64,000 nucleotides of DNA from Aphis gossypii (lineage: Eukaryota; Arthropoda; Insecta; Hemiptera; Aphididae): positions 40,073,213 through 40,137,212 of the forward strand of contig NC_065531.1 in NCBI RefSeq assembly GCF_020184175.1, in the 5' to 3' direction. The position numbers and the translations under genes are program-made. The notes under the pieces were generated by a model. The model did not search any database. It had not been told where the DNA came from and saw only the letters and a program-made list of their open reading frames with translations. Shown in pieces: positions 1 to 12,077 of the stretch (positions are counted from its first letter, which is position 1; every line of letters begins with the position of its first letter).

Positions 1-3000
1 GTATTAAATTCATTAAAATCTTTACGAATTTTCAAATATTTGCAACAGTTGAAGCAAACACATATTGACCGATTCGCGTTTAAATAATATAATCATCACC
101 TTGGTGTACAAATTATATTATATAGTATTTTTAATTATATATAACAGTATATTAGGTACTTATACGGGACTTTTGAAATAATAAACAAATATTTGCCTTA
201 CGTCATCTACTATCCGCGTTGTACACGCGTGCACAAAAAAACGTGTGGTGACTATATTATATTGTCCATACTCCATCATTAGTAGCTCACTAGCTCGTTG
301 ATATTTACCAAAAACCAAAAAAAAAACCAAAAGTTAATCAATTTTTAAATTGTTTACATAATAAATTGAAAACACATTGATATTGTATTTATACGTATGT
401 GTAAAATTAATTTCTAAAATATTAAAATAATTTCTTGCTTGTTATGATAAAGAATGTAAGGTTCAATTAAATCTGTGCAGAGGATATCAGTATCTTCACG
501 AATTTTGTGTTTATTTTGTTCTGTTTGTATTGACGTTTTTTATTCTTTATTTAAAATTTTTACATTTTATATAATTAGTTTATAAATTATATTATTAAAG
601 GAATTGATATCGAAGCCGCCATCTATTTAAGATTTAGGGATAATAATTGGGTCAATTTTTAGTTATACGTTGTGCAGTGGCCATACAACAGGTGGCACGT
701 ATAAAATAAAATCAAACCATTTCAACGACCAATTACTCCTCATCTGTATAAAATCTTCATCTACCCCTTAGAAAAAAAAAGAGAATTATCAAAATTTATC
801 AATCTATGAAGCGTCTAAGAATACTTGTTAGAGATTTTACCATAGATAAATGTGCGTCGGTTCCGATATCTAGACATCGTCAATAATTAGATGCATGATA
901 TTGCACTATTCGCATATAGTTTATTTTAGCATATAATTATATGCTTGCGAGCATAGAGTATATTACACGACGTAATGTGTTGGACTGATTTTTGTTTTTG
1001 AAAACGAGTTTTAGAAACGTAATAGAATTTAAGGCGATCAATAGAATTAATTGAAACAAAACATAACGAACGATCGTATTGTACATATAGTATATGGTAC
1101 GTATACAGATTACGCATCCTTACATATTATATCGAGTTGAATAGATTTGGTGAAGTTTTTACGAGGACTTTATATGCAATTTTCGTACATTTTATAGTTA
1201 TACTGTAAAATTTGGATGGCATTGCTGTATTATACTAATACACGTAGTATATAAGTTATTTTCTTATTCATAAATTATTATTACATGGCTTGTTATGACT
1301 ATACGTTGTTTATCTAATGATACCTACTGCAGATGGAGAGTGGAGAATGTTCATTATACGCGCGATACCGTTTGTATGTGTAGGTATCGCGCGTTTTAAG
1401 TATTTTGTATACAAAATACTAATTACATTATTTATCAAAACCTTGTCGAATAGTATACAGCAAATGTGCGAATATCGCTTATAGAGAAAGTAATGTAGGT
1501 ATACGTAAAACGCTTTTATTTCTAATTGCTATCGTCGCTGACACAAAATGAGGACGTTTTAGAGAAGTCTTTTAATTTTATATTTAAATAACGCTCTGCA
1601 TTTTAGTCATCAATCTTCTTATTGATAATATAAATTATCAAGTATCAAATTGAATAATATAATATGAGTATATGTCAACTTATTTTATAGAAATCTGAAA
1701 TATAAAATTGAAGCAGTATTTAAAACTGACGACACCCCCTGGAAAATATTTTAATTGCTCCTCCTTGCCAAAAACAATTTTTTTTATTTGTTCATACAAA
1801 ACCTTCCAATGTACAATGTATTACCTATGTTTAAATACATTGTATAATATTTATCAAAATTTATTTTATAGCAAGTATATATATTTTTTTAAACTTTCGA
1901 GTGGTGTCTTAACACCTAAAACACCTAATTGGCTATATGGCGACCACATATGGCGACTATATGGCAACCACACTGGTCGTCAAATTTTGTCTATAGCTTA
2001 CAACAATATATGATAGGATTAGTGTAGAATATGATTTAAATGAGGGAACTTAAGTCTTAACCCATAGGTCTTGTTCTAAGGCTGATATATAATTATATAA
2101 GTATATAACAGTATATTATATTCTCTATACACTAGTACACTACTATAAGATCCATCTACGAGTACACTATACAGAACACACATAATATAAAAAACGGCAA
2201 AAATGTCAGGGGAAAAAAGTCCGAAAAACAGATAAAAAGTCCGTTCTAAAAATGATTTAAAAAAGATATTATTTATTAAGCATATACAGAATTATCAATA
2301 ATATTAAGTTTGCATTAATCAAAGAAATCAATAAACTATCATTTTAAAAATATTTGTATATTAAATTATTATATTAAAATTAATACATAACAGTAAAAAA
2401 CATAAATTATTACTGCTCCCTATAATACTCTTTTTCCGTGTCTAACCCTAATTGAGATATCATTGTGTATACAACTGTCTCTATATATAATAAGAGAAAT
2501 TAAAAAATATTTTAAAAATGACTATTTAATAATAAAATTTATTTTTTTTAATAATTAATTTAAATAATTTTTTGTCGGCATGCGATTAGTATGCGGAAGT
2601 CGAAAAATATTTTAGTACTTATATTATAGATGATATAGTTATTTCAGCTAATATGCGATTATATAATTATATTTTATAGTATTATGGTTTATATAACTCT
2701 ATGTACCTATCTAATTTTTGAGACTAATGACTGAGTGCTTTGACCAAGTTTACCGAAACAAAAAATAAATAAAATAACAAATAATCTAGCAAATAATAGT
2801 ATTATATTATTTTTCTTTTATATGTATTACTAAAGAGCATGTTCTTCCATTTTAGTGAGAGTATATCTATATGTTAGGTATTGGAATAATGATTTAAAAA
2901 TGCATGTTGTCATAAAAAAATTAAATAAATAAAAATTGATAACGATAAAAAAATAATATTTTTAATGACTTAAAATCATGTAAAAAAAATTAATATAGTT

Positions 3001-3344
3001 TTGAAATATTAAACAGTGCCTTAAGTATTCGTACGTTTAACAAATCATCTGATACTCATTATAATATCGAGCATTTATTTATTATGTCTGGTTCACATAC
3101 TTTTGAATTTTTAAGTGCATTCAATTCATGATTGTTTGATTGCTGAAACACTTGAAACTAATTGTAAGTCACAGTTAAAATAAAAGTAAAATCACAATCC
3201 TGGTAAGGAAGTACGTAAAGAAGCCTTTTATATATTATTTGTTGTGCAAAATAATACTGTCAGCTGAAATAATTTGTCGACTATTTTATACCGCCTTGCC
3301 GGTATTACTTCCTATAATATAATATAGAGATGTATTGAAATTAA
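1..3344. other. Gene-free 5' flank or intron of the MADF-BESS gene
   Basis: I found no coding exon here on either strand; the short ORFs are AT-rich and lack coding character. The stretch probably contains upstream intron or promoter sequence of the MADF-BESS gene that begins at 3345. It holds a 12-bp hairpin and a 22-bp palindrome at 1358-1420, and three near-repeats of ATATGGCGAC around 1935-1965. The missing N-terminal exon of the MADF gene could lie here unrecognised or to the left of the window. Confidence 0.6.
1358..1420. repeat. 12-bp hairpin followed by a 22-bp perfect palindrome
   Basis: Bases 1358-1369 (ACGCGCGATACC) and 1383-1394 are perfect inverted repeats with a 13-base loop. 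Four bases further on, 1399-1420 (centre GTATAC) is a perfect palindrome. The first stem is GC-rich in an AT-rich background. No gene overlaps it. Its function is unknown. Confidence 0.8.
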
Positions 3345-6300
3345 ATGGATAGGTACATGCACGAGAAGACGCGCACCGAGGTGGGCCGATGCTGTAATCG
3401 TGAGTCACGCATTTCTAGATTTTCATTAATAATCGACCGTATCATAGTTTTCCGTGTAATTGTAAATAGTTTTATATGTGTTTAATTTAGACAAACTTAA
3501 CTATTATAATAATTTCATCCGGCACGATTGTCGCATCGGTTTTAAACTATTACTATTTTATCAACTACCTGTATAATATCTCGTTTACAATATTTATGTA
3601 AATATTTATATAGTATATAATAATATTATGATGTATTTTCCACAGTTAATGATGTCAAATTGCGCTGGAAACGTTTACGCGACAATTTCCGAGTGTCCAT
3701 CAAACGCACCAAAGGATTGAATCTCAAGCCCGGTCTGCCGTTCGTCGAGGGCAAGCCGTGGAAGTATCAAAGAGAGATGGAATTTCTCTTGCCCTTTATG
3801 CAAATCGGAGGGTGAGTTATTATATACGATATTTTTTTCAAGTTAACGCGTACCGTTGTTCGACAACGACTTTAACGGCTCGATGTCTGACCGCGGTAAA
3901 TTCGTTTTTTATAGGTAGCCTTGTGACGGGGGGGCGACAACTGTCGTAACCGTATAGACGTTTGTTGTTTATAGGCCACTATAATAATATATGTATATAG
4001 GTACGTGAGAAAACAAAATAGCGGGCGCCAACTACAATAATCTTACGAACAATATAAAATGTCTCGGTCCGTGGCTTTGGGGCGCGTCCTGTTCCCCCAC
4101 CCCGTTGGGTCAAACGTATGCAATCGTATACGACGTAATAAGACACTCGTGTTATCATCATATATGTATATATCTATAGCATGAATAATGATATAGAAGT
4201 TACACAACCACTGTACGTATATATATACGTGTTTACGGGCTGTATACAAATTGTAATGCTGCTACGTAGGAATAGGCGATACTTAAAACCAAAACTCAAA
4301 ATGTTTAAATATTAAAAACGATCGATAATTTATTTTGATATTAGCTAATATATCCATTATGTATAGTGATTATGATTGTCATACTCGTATAATTATTCAT
4401 GTTTGATTTCGTAGCACCTCAAGTGTTTATAATAGGTAGCGGTGGACAATTCATATATATTTCTTGTATGACGATGTCGATTGGTGTACATATTCGTTTG
4501 TTATAATAATTAAAAATCACTCGAAAACCGCGTATAATGGTCTATAAAGTTTAATATTGTACTACGCGGATAGAGGAATAATATAACGACACCTTCATAG
4601 GATTATTAGGATTTGTGTACGGACCGTGTTCGAACGTTCGGGACGACTAGGTCGGGATTTTTGTTCTGGTCGGTTGCCCGGTGGGTGAGAGACTGGGAAA
4701 CTATGAGCGCCACACGATTTTGCTGTCGCGAGTGTAGCACGTACCTGTTGCTGCGCCTGACCGAGGATCTGCTTCGTGCACACGTTTATAACGTAGTTGA
4801 ACTCCAACTATGAACCATTTGCCCACGCTAAGCAGCCAATTCGTTCATTGAATGGATGACGATAATAATATTACGTGCTATTCTAATACGATTCGTTTGA
4901 ATGTTCCGATCGTATCGCATAATATAATATTAATTAATATGACGTAAAACCGGTTCAAAAAAACATTTTAATATCGCTATAAAATTGTTTGTCGACGATA
5001 AAGACGTATTGATCAGTGATCATCGTTATTGTAGTTGGTCTTGAAATTTTTTTTTTATATATGTATAAGAGATAAATATTTATGGCATTATAACGTATAC
5101 TATAAATTATATCACTAGGCTCAGAGAAGTCGAATTCTGCAGGCGTTCATTAGTTGCTGTCTCTACTCATAAATGAAACATTTTCAAAGGAAAAATTAAA
5201 ATTAATTTATAGTTGCTACATTTTATTATAAAATACCTACAAAATTGGCATAAAACTATTTCAACGAAGAAAATTAAACACGTGTTACTCGCTATTGTGT
5301 ATTTTAAACTTGTTATTTATACTTTCGTTATTATATTATATGACGTACTTAATTTTATCGACAAAACACAAAAACATTTAATTTGTTTACGAGTTATACA
5401 CTAAGTTCGTAAATTTATTTATAATGTCAAATTCCAATTCTCTAGCGAGGTCTAGCGAGTTTCAATAGTGTATGGCAAATGTGCTGTTTAGACTTTCATC
5501 ACCCGCGGGCCGCGAAAGTGCTGCCCGGGAAAAGATCTCCCTCCATAACCACAAAAGTTTCCAAATAGTTGCTGTAGCTGTAAGCATATATAGACAATGG
5601 AACCCGATACCCGATTTACATTAAAACAATAGATACTTGACAGTCGACACATAGTTTAAGACGATAAAGTGTTGTGCTTAGCAAGCTCGAAAATATTTCG
5701 GCCTAGGTACTACACAACAGGTTGCTGAAATATAAACCGTATATACTATATATATATAGATAGGTAATAAACTTGAATAGCCGCCAAACGTAGCTTATTT
5801 GAGTTTTGTTTCTTCTTAAATTGAACTTAATTATATATACTACGTTGTTGTCTGTCGCCGATTATTTATTTTTTCTCTTGTTTCGTTTGCTCAGGTATTC
5901 CTTGAAGAAAATGCTGAACTTGGAACACTCACCTAACCAGGACTACTCGAGCGTGTACGGCGACGACTGCAAGACGGAAGGGTCGTCCAGCCCGTACAAC
6001 AACATGTCGTACGAGTACGACGAGATGAACGAACCCCGGGTGGAGGTGAAAGAGATGGCGGGCAATTACTCAAACGACGAGGGGGGCGTGGACGACGAGC
6101 TCCTGTACCCCGACGTGGAGATCCTGAGCAACGGCAAGCACGAACCCTTGCACCGTGTCGCGAAGCGCGTCAAGCGGTCGGCCGAAGCCGCCGCCGCGGC
6201 TGCGGCCAAGGAGGCCGACTCGTCCGCCCAGCTCAAGCTCAACCAACACCACATGAACCACTACTACCACATTCAGCAGCAACAGCACAGCCACGCCAAG

Positions 6301-6447
6301 GTGCATCCCGTCGACCTGTTCTTCTACAGCATGGCCGAGACGACCAAGGGCCTGCCTCAAGCGTACCAGGCGGAGATCAAGCGCCGCGTGCTGGAGATCG
6401 TGATTAAGGCCGAAGAAGAGATGAACAAAAACAAAAACTACGAATGA
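3345..6447 (+). CDS. MADF-BESS domain transcription factor (Adf-1-like), 3 coding exons, N-terminus uncertain
   Basis: Exons are 3345-3399 (donor GTGAGT), 3646-3811 (acceptor CACAG, donor GTGAGT) and 5895-6447 (acceptor TGCTCAG, stop TGA). The frame runs through both junctions and gives 257 aa. Residues 1-74 form the second half of a MADF DNA-binding domain: NDVKLRWKRLRDNF is its hallmark, followed by KPWKYQREMEFLLPF. The middle (75-160) is acidic and Tyr/Ser-rich. It is followed by a basic KRVKR cluster that could act as a nuclear signal, an alanine run and a His/Gln-rich stretch. Residues 213-257 form a BESS motif (FFYSMAETTKGLP...IKRRVLEIV), used in this family for protein-protein contacts. 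Such proteins are nuclear regulators. The usual first MADF helix is missing, so either ATG 3345 is the true start of a shortened domain or an earlier exon joins at the TAG ending at 3352. Intron 2 (3812-5894) contains a GC-rich block at 4613-4830. Confidence 0.85.
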
Positions 6448-7340
6448 GTGTCGTCGCGTACGATCGATATCTCTACCTCCTCTCTTGCTCTCTCCTCTCC
6501 TCTCTCGCACAACGAACAAACCTTTTTCGTTTTTGTACCATTCCAACTTTTTTTATTGTATACATTATATTATTATATATGTCCCGAAAACTCGAAATTT
6601 TTTGTTCGAGTTGTTGGTCGTTTGTGGCTCTCATATTTATTTTACAATCAAATCGCTTAATTTATTATTATAATGTATATGATTATTATTCTGTTTGGTG
6701 TAATTCCAACGACTTAATGTTACGGTTACCGAACGGTCGTGATAATAGATATCCTGAAACGTCCAACGTCAATTATTATTACACATCACTTATTAGAATT
6801 AAGGGATAATTATTTCTATTATTATTATTATTAGTATTAGTATTTTTGACTCGTGGAGATAAATGACGAGAATATATTATATATTTTTTTTTACTATATA
6901 TAACGTGAATGCAGGAAAGCACTCTGAAATACATTTTTTATAAAACATTCCGAATTTTGCCACCAAATTGGCTTTGTGATAATAATAATGTGTTAAATAA
7001 TTAGTAACTATGACTATATTATTATATAAGTTATGCATTCCATTGTAGCGTACCTATATACAGTGTAATTATATATTATTAGTGTAAGTCTGAATATTTC
7101 ATATCTATTTAGGTTATGTAAAGATAATCATATTTTTGCTCAAACAGACTCTGCCTGTGCAGACTATGTGTGTACCGATTTTTTGTGTACAAAATCAATT
7201 TACATAAAATATAGACTTATAATAAGTACGAACACTATACCATGACAGTCTTATTATTATTATTGTTTTTTTTTTTTTTTTTTATATATTATATAAGTGT
7301 GTCGCAAAAGCAATCGTTGTAAATAAAAAAAACTATTGAT
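6448..7340 (+). other. 3' UTR of the MADF-BESS gene with polyadenylation signal
   Basis: AT-rich sequence follows the TGA stop with no further coding frame of note; short ORFs at 6444-6809 are translations of UTR. A canonical AATAAA lies at 7322-7327, after a T-run at 7266-7283. It is the most likely poly(A) signal. The transcript end is inferred. Confidence 0.55.
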
Positions 7341-8083
7341 ATGAAAGTCTATTTATTTTTTTATTCTTGTGTGTTTGTAATGATTTCAATTATTTACTAA
7401 GAATTATTTGTGGACAACATATTAAAAATCGAACGTATAATAGCCAAATTGCGGCTCGCCACATAGACTTTAGCGGCTCGCAAAGTAACATTTTTATAAA
7501 AAAATTTTTAATATGTATTTATGTATAATATAATAATATGACCTTTTTTTTTCTTACATGTTGGCTCTTCCATATTTATTAATACATTTGGTGGCTCGCG
7601 AGTTTCTTCTCGCTGGCCACTCCTACTATAATGTATGTATAATTTAAATTTATTGTTTATACATTTAAAATTTAATTACTCGTTTAGTCGTTCGTATGTG
7701 TAAAATATACTATATAGGTACAGTTAAGGTATACAAAACCATGTGACTTGGCGGTATAAGATTTCTTAAGATTTATTAATTTGAGATATACTAATAATGT
7801 GAAGTAGTATGATATGTATAATACAGAACAATACAATCATTACAACCCGTAGGTATACGATTATTGATTTGTTAAAATTGATTGGGTAATGTAAGCCAAG
7901 TTTGGAGGCCGGTCCAATGTGTTAAAGATTCATTTTGCATAAATAATAACGTTATCACAACAGCAAGATTGTGATTATCACCACAGAATTATCACATCGT
8001 TGTTATCAAAACGTGGTCGTTTTCGAATTTAAAATTTCGTTCCTTTATATGTATGTTAATATAGTTTTATTTTCAAATCGCAG
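7341..8083. other. Intergenic spacer with a degraded transposon fragment
   Basis: This separates the MADF-BESS and TRMT44 genes, both on the + strand. Bases 7441-7625 contain two GCGGCTCGC words and end in CTCGCTGGCCACTCCT, a composition typical of decayed hAT-type miniature elements. The left terminus is truncated and no target duplication is clear. The TRMT44 promoter presumably lies in the right half; I see no defined TATA box. Confidence 0.45.
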
Positions 8084-8215
8084 CGGTAAATCCTAACAGT
8101 CTTAAAATGATATATTTCGGATCACGATAGTCCACCGAATTGATGCCTGGAGAAAGCGCTTACTCGTTGAACAGCAATATTTGGAGTTAGAACGAATTCT
8201 GCTCCCAGTGCCGTC
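8084..8215 (+). other. 5' leader of TRMT44 with two upstream ORFs
   Basis: The leader follows a good acceptor (TTTTATTTTCAAATCGCAG ending 8083), so an untranslated exon probably lies upstream. It contains two short upstream ORFs, 8107-8130 (7 aa) and 8143-8190 (15 aa), both terminating before the chosen start at 8216. A third frame is open without ATG from 8106 to 8216 and has coding-like composition (see findings). Confidence 0.4.
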
Positions 8216-10119
8216 ATGATGTGGTCGTGGACGACTCTGAAACAACAGAAGTCCGCTGACTTGACAGTCGAGACATTTTGGAGCGCCGTGAGTGTGTGGA
8301 ACGCCAAACCACATCTGTTGATCAAGCACTTGATGGGTGCTGAACGGCTCTTGTCTGAATCGCTGGCAGGTGAATACGGTGATGTGTTGGCCTCGGTGGC
8401 AACTACAGATCTATCACCCTCAGCCTGGATAGGAGACACCACGAAAACTTTTGAATATCTGGGCCTGAGTAGTGGCCAGGACGTTCAAGTGGAAGTCTGG
8501 AAACTGTTCACCAAGAAGCCCGTTGACTGGAATGATTATTTGCGACTTAGCATCTTTGGTAAGAGTTCACCAATACTTGAAGCATGGAAGTTGTTAAAAT
8601 ATTATGTATCATAATTCTTTTTTTATAGACAAGCAAAATAATATCGCCGTGTTTTATGATATTACTCCAAAGAAGAACGGCGATGATGTCAAATATGCCT
8701 ATGGAATTTATTTTGTTGATGACTTGTTGGAGTTGCGTCTTGCTACACCATCAAATCATTCTCTGGACGACAAGAAGACGTTGCACTGGATGACTGACGT
8801 ATTTTTCCCAAAATTTTTCAACTGGATGATCAATGATAAAGGGTCTAAACCAGCAATTTCGTCCTTATCACACGTTTGTGTTCAAATGTATTGTCATTTA
8901 TACAGTCGGTTGAAGGAAAAATATGCCAAATCACTAATGGAGGTAGGTTCAATAATTTTTATTTGTTTTTAAATTTAAAAATATTGATTATTGAAAATTA
9001 AAATTAAATTTCATATGTTTAGGTTTGGACAGAAGTAACGGATCCTAAGAAGTATATACATAAAGATATTGCAACGGCTACATACTTGATGCTTTTATGG
9101 GGCGACACTAAACCAAGTTTTGTTGATATGGGGTGTGGTAATGGCTTACTTGTGCATGTTTTGAACAGTGAAGGATATGGTGGAGTTGGATTGGATGTCA
9201 GATCTCGGAAAATGTGGGCTCAGTATCCACAATCTACAGTTTTAAAGGTAATGTGTGCTATATAGTTTAAATTTTATAAATAATAAACAGTCTGAATTTA
9301 CTCAGCTATAATTTTTTTTTTTTTTATTGTCATTTGCAGGTGACTAGTGTTGATCCTTCTTCACCTGAATGTAAATTTCCTCAAGCCGATTGGATTATAG
9401 GCAATCATTCAGATGAGCTGTCACCTTGGGTACCAGTAATTGCCTCACGTAGCAATTATAATTGCAAATTTTTTCTCCTTCCATGTTGCCCTTTTGAATT
9501 TAATGGTTCCCGCTACCAACGCACAGATTCATCTCTTAGTCAATACCATGATTATTTAAAATACTTGGAAAAAACAAGTGTTAATGTGTTTAAGTTTAAC
9601 GTTAAAACAGACCGTCTTCGAATACCTTCAACAAAACGGACATGCATCATTGGCTGGTCAAAAAATTATTTACCACAGGAAGCAGATCAAGTTGTACAGG
9701 ACATTGAAAAGTTTGCAAGTTCTAAATTCAATGAAAATGTTCTATTTGTGCCTAGGCCGCCTGAAGAAAGGGTTAGAAATTGCACTAAATTAGATAAAGA
9801 CTTGATCCGCAGCGTAGTTGATAGTGTAGCTGATGTATTAATAAAAAGTTCAGGTGGATGGAAGTGTCGCATCACTTTAGGCGAATTAGCAAAACAAATC
9901 GGCGAAGAGAGACTGAAAAAATTGAAAAAAGAATGTGGTGGTTTGCAAACATTGTTAAGGAATCATAGGTATATTTTTGTTGTTGAGAAAGGAACTGTTG
10001 GGTTCAGAAAACCAGCCAAAGGCAGTGGAAAAGTTTGGAAAAAACATAAGTGTTGGTTTTATCATAATTATCCAGATAAGTGTCCATTAAATGAAGACGA
10101 GTGCTGTAATATACATTAA
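8216..10119 (+). CDS. TRMT44: tRNA (uracil-O(2)-)-methyltransferase, Trm44 family, 4 exons
   Basis: The enzyme 2'-O-methylates U44 of certain tRNAs, notably serine tRNAs, in the cytoplasm. Exons are 8216-8558, 8629-8942, 9023-9247 and 9340-10119 (TAA), all with GT-AG introns. The frame continues through all three junctions and gives 553 aa. The N-terminal FWSAVSVWNAKPH (about residue 23) matches the family start region. The SAM-binding motif is FVDMGCGNGLL (252-262). Family motifs IIGNHSDELSPW (313-324) and FLLPCCPFEF (339-348) follow, then RIPSTKR. A C-terminal CCCH zinc finger has spacing C532-x9-C542-x6-C549-x3-H553. Met1 is the first in-frame ATG after the TGA at 8168, and another Met follows directly. 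Fungal orthologues act with no partner encoded nearby. Length fits the family. The gene is convergent with rogdi. A poly(A) signal ATTAAA lies at 10154-10159. Confidence 0.95.
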
Positions 10120-10153
10120 TAACAACAAAATAATTGTTGTGTAATATTTTATC

Positions 10154-10159
10154 ATTAAA
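10154..10159 (+). terminator. Polyadenylation signal of TRMT44 (ATTAAA)
   Basis: ATTAAA lies 35 bases past the TAA stop, followed by a T/G-rich stretch (TTTTTGTTTGAG) typical of the downstream element. This predicts a very short 3' UTR. Confidence 0.5.
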
Positions 10160-10481
10160 CATTTTTGTTTGAGTTTAGTTTGTATATAAAATTAATTAAT
10201 ATTTTTTCATGGCTGTTAGGAACTCTAACCTCGTATAAATCTTTGATTGTTTCACACTTTCTTATTTACTTAAAGGAGTAACATTGATAGTTGAAAAATT
10301 TCAAGTCTAAATTACATCATTTAAAAACACTAACAAGAAAGTAAAAAATATATAAAGCAAAATCAAATTTAGTAATCCCTGTAATACATGATATATTATG
10401 TTAGTACATAAATACCTGTGATTTTTTGATTTTAAATTTTTCAAAAAAAACCTTCACATTCATACATTATGAATTATAATT

Positions 10482-10655
10482 ATTTAGATTAGTGGTCCCC
10501 ACTACGTGGCCCTTCAACAGATTTAGTGTGGCCCACACTACAATACCCTATCCTAATAATATATATAATTTTTGTATTTTTAATTATTATCATTAAAAAT
10601 ATATGCGGCTCACAAATAATTTTCTAAAATCCAAGTTAGAACCGCTGATTTAGAT
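10482..10655. mobile_element. hAT-type miniature inverted-repeat element with 8-bp target duplication
   Basis: The element spans 10490-10647 (158 bp). Its left end TAGTGGTCCCCA is an imperfect inverted match to the right end, which reads CAGCGGTTCTAACTTGG on the reverse strand. It is flanked by perfect 8-bp direct repeats ATTTAGAT at 10482-10489 and 10648-10655. An 8-bp duplication plus CAGNGGT-type ends is diagnostic of the hAT superfamily. The interior (GTGGCCC, GCGGCTCAC) is non-coding, so it must have been moved by a transposase in trans. Confidence 0.85.
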
Positions 10656-12077
10656 AATGTCTGAAGGATTATATAATATATAAATGGTATATACATTATT
10701 TTTTATACTTGCATGCAAAAAAACATGATTGATAGTGTAAATAATTAAATTAATTATTTTGTAATTTGAGCCATCTGTTACACTGTGAATATTATAATTG
10801 TTTTATGTTTTGAATATTGGTTTTGTTAACCAGCTGCGTAATAATTAACAGTTAAATTGTATTATCATTACAAAATAACTAATATTTCATTATTAGCGAC
10901 ATATTTGCTGGAAAACAATTCAGATAATCAATTATTCACTGATTAGCAATTATGAAATTAATATTGATTAAATATATCGTTTAATCTCTTAATGTTAGAT
11001 GAAAAACTAATCGTAGTAGTCAGTAAATAACAATTAAAAAACATGTGGAAAATAAATCACACATTGATATAAAAATATAAATTACTATTAATGATTTAGG
11101 CATTTAGCCCAATAAATTATAATAAACGAAAGTAAACAACAGGCCATTATCTCAAAATAACCTGTACGATCATAATATTTATCAACTAACTAAAAGCTTT
11201 TTTGAAATAATGATAAATTGTCATATATATTTTTTTTTGCATTTATTTGTAATTAGTGTAATACAAATAGTATATTTTTTCAAAAAAACGTTCAACAACT
11301 TAAATAAATAATTACTAGTTTCATGATTACATAAATAATGTACAGCTAATGTACGTGATTTAAAACAATTGTCAATTGATAATAATTAACCTATCAACTG
11401 GTATTGAATTAAATATAATAATATAAAATATTAAAGAAAAATAAATGAACAAATGTTCTAAACACATAAATCGTGTGAATATAGTATATAAAACTAGAAC
11501 ATGAGCATATTCTATTAAACTAAATTATTATAGTAATCAGATCAAATTATTGTCCTAAAATGTTTAAATTTAATTTAACTTAGGGTACAAAGTATATTTT
11601 ATTATATTATACATAAAATAACTTACAAATAAAAAGAATACTTGCATAGTTATCATATCACCGCCACTACACAAAAGGTATGAGTGTTAAAAAACAGTAA
11701 TTTAAATAAATAAATTAAATAAAACAAAAAACTGACATCTATTATAAATGGTAGAGAAAATTAAAACTATTACAATTTTTAATAATAAAAACAATACTGT
11801 TGTCGTATAATGGATACGGGAAATAACATTCGTAATGAAATTTCATAAAAAATGTTCCGTCTTAATTACATGAAAACTATTACATGTAATTATAATATAA
11901 TGTAAAATATATATTTTAAAAAGCTTAAAGCTATAAATTATTGCTGGAAAAAGATTGTTGAAGATAATCGGTAACAAACAAAATATACGATTGTATATTA
12001 TTTACATTCTTCATATTTGATCACCTGATTGTATTAAATAATAGAATCTAATTAAAAAAAAAAAAATCGACGAATAC

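Larger units (their letters stand above)
10120..12077. other. Convergent intergenic region between TRMT44 and rogdi
   Basis: About 2 kb of AT-rich sequence separates the 3' ends of TRMT44 (+) and rogdi (-). It holds one intact-looking miniature hAT element at 10490-10647. I see no coding frame. Candidate minus-strand poly(A) signals for rogdi (TTTATT on the + strand) occur at 11598-11603 and near 11242, but I cannot choose between them. Confidence 0.6.

Noticed and set aside
6070..6546. 158-codon minus-strand frame
   Set aside because: It is antisense to the BESS exon, whose + strand frame has family motifs and continues across the splice junction.
8102..8442. Minus-strand frames of 75 and 106 codons
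   Set aside because: They are antisense shadows of TRMT44 exon 1 and show no domain or splice support.
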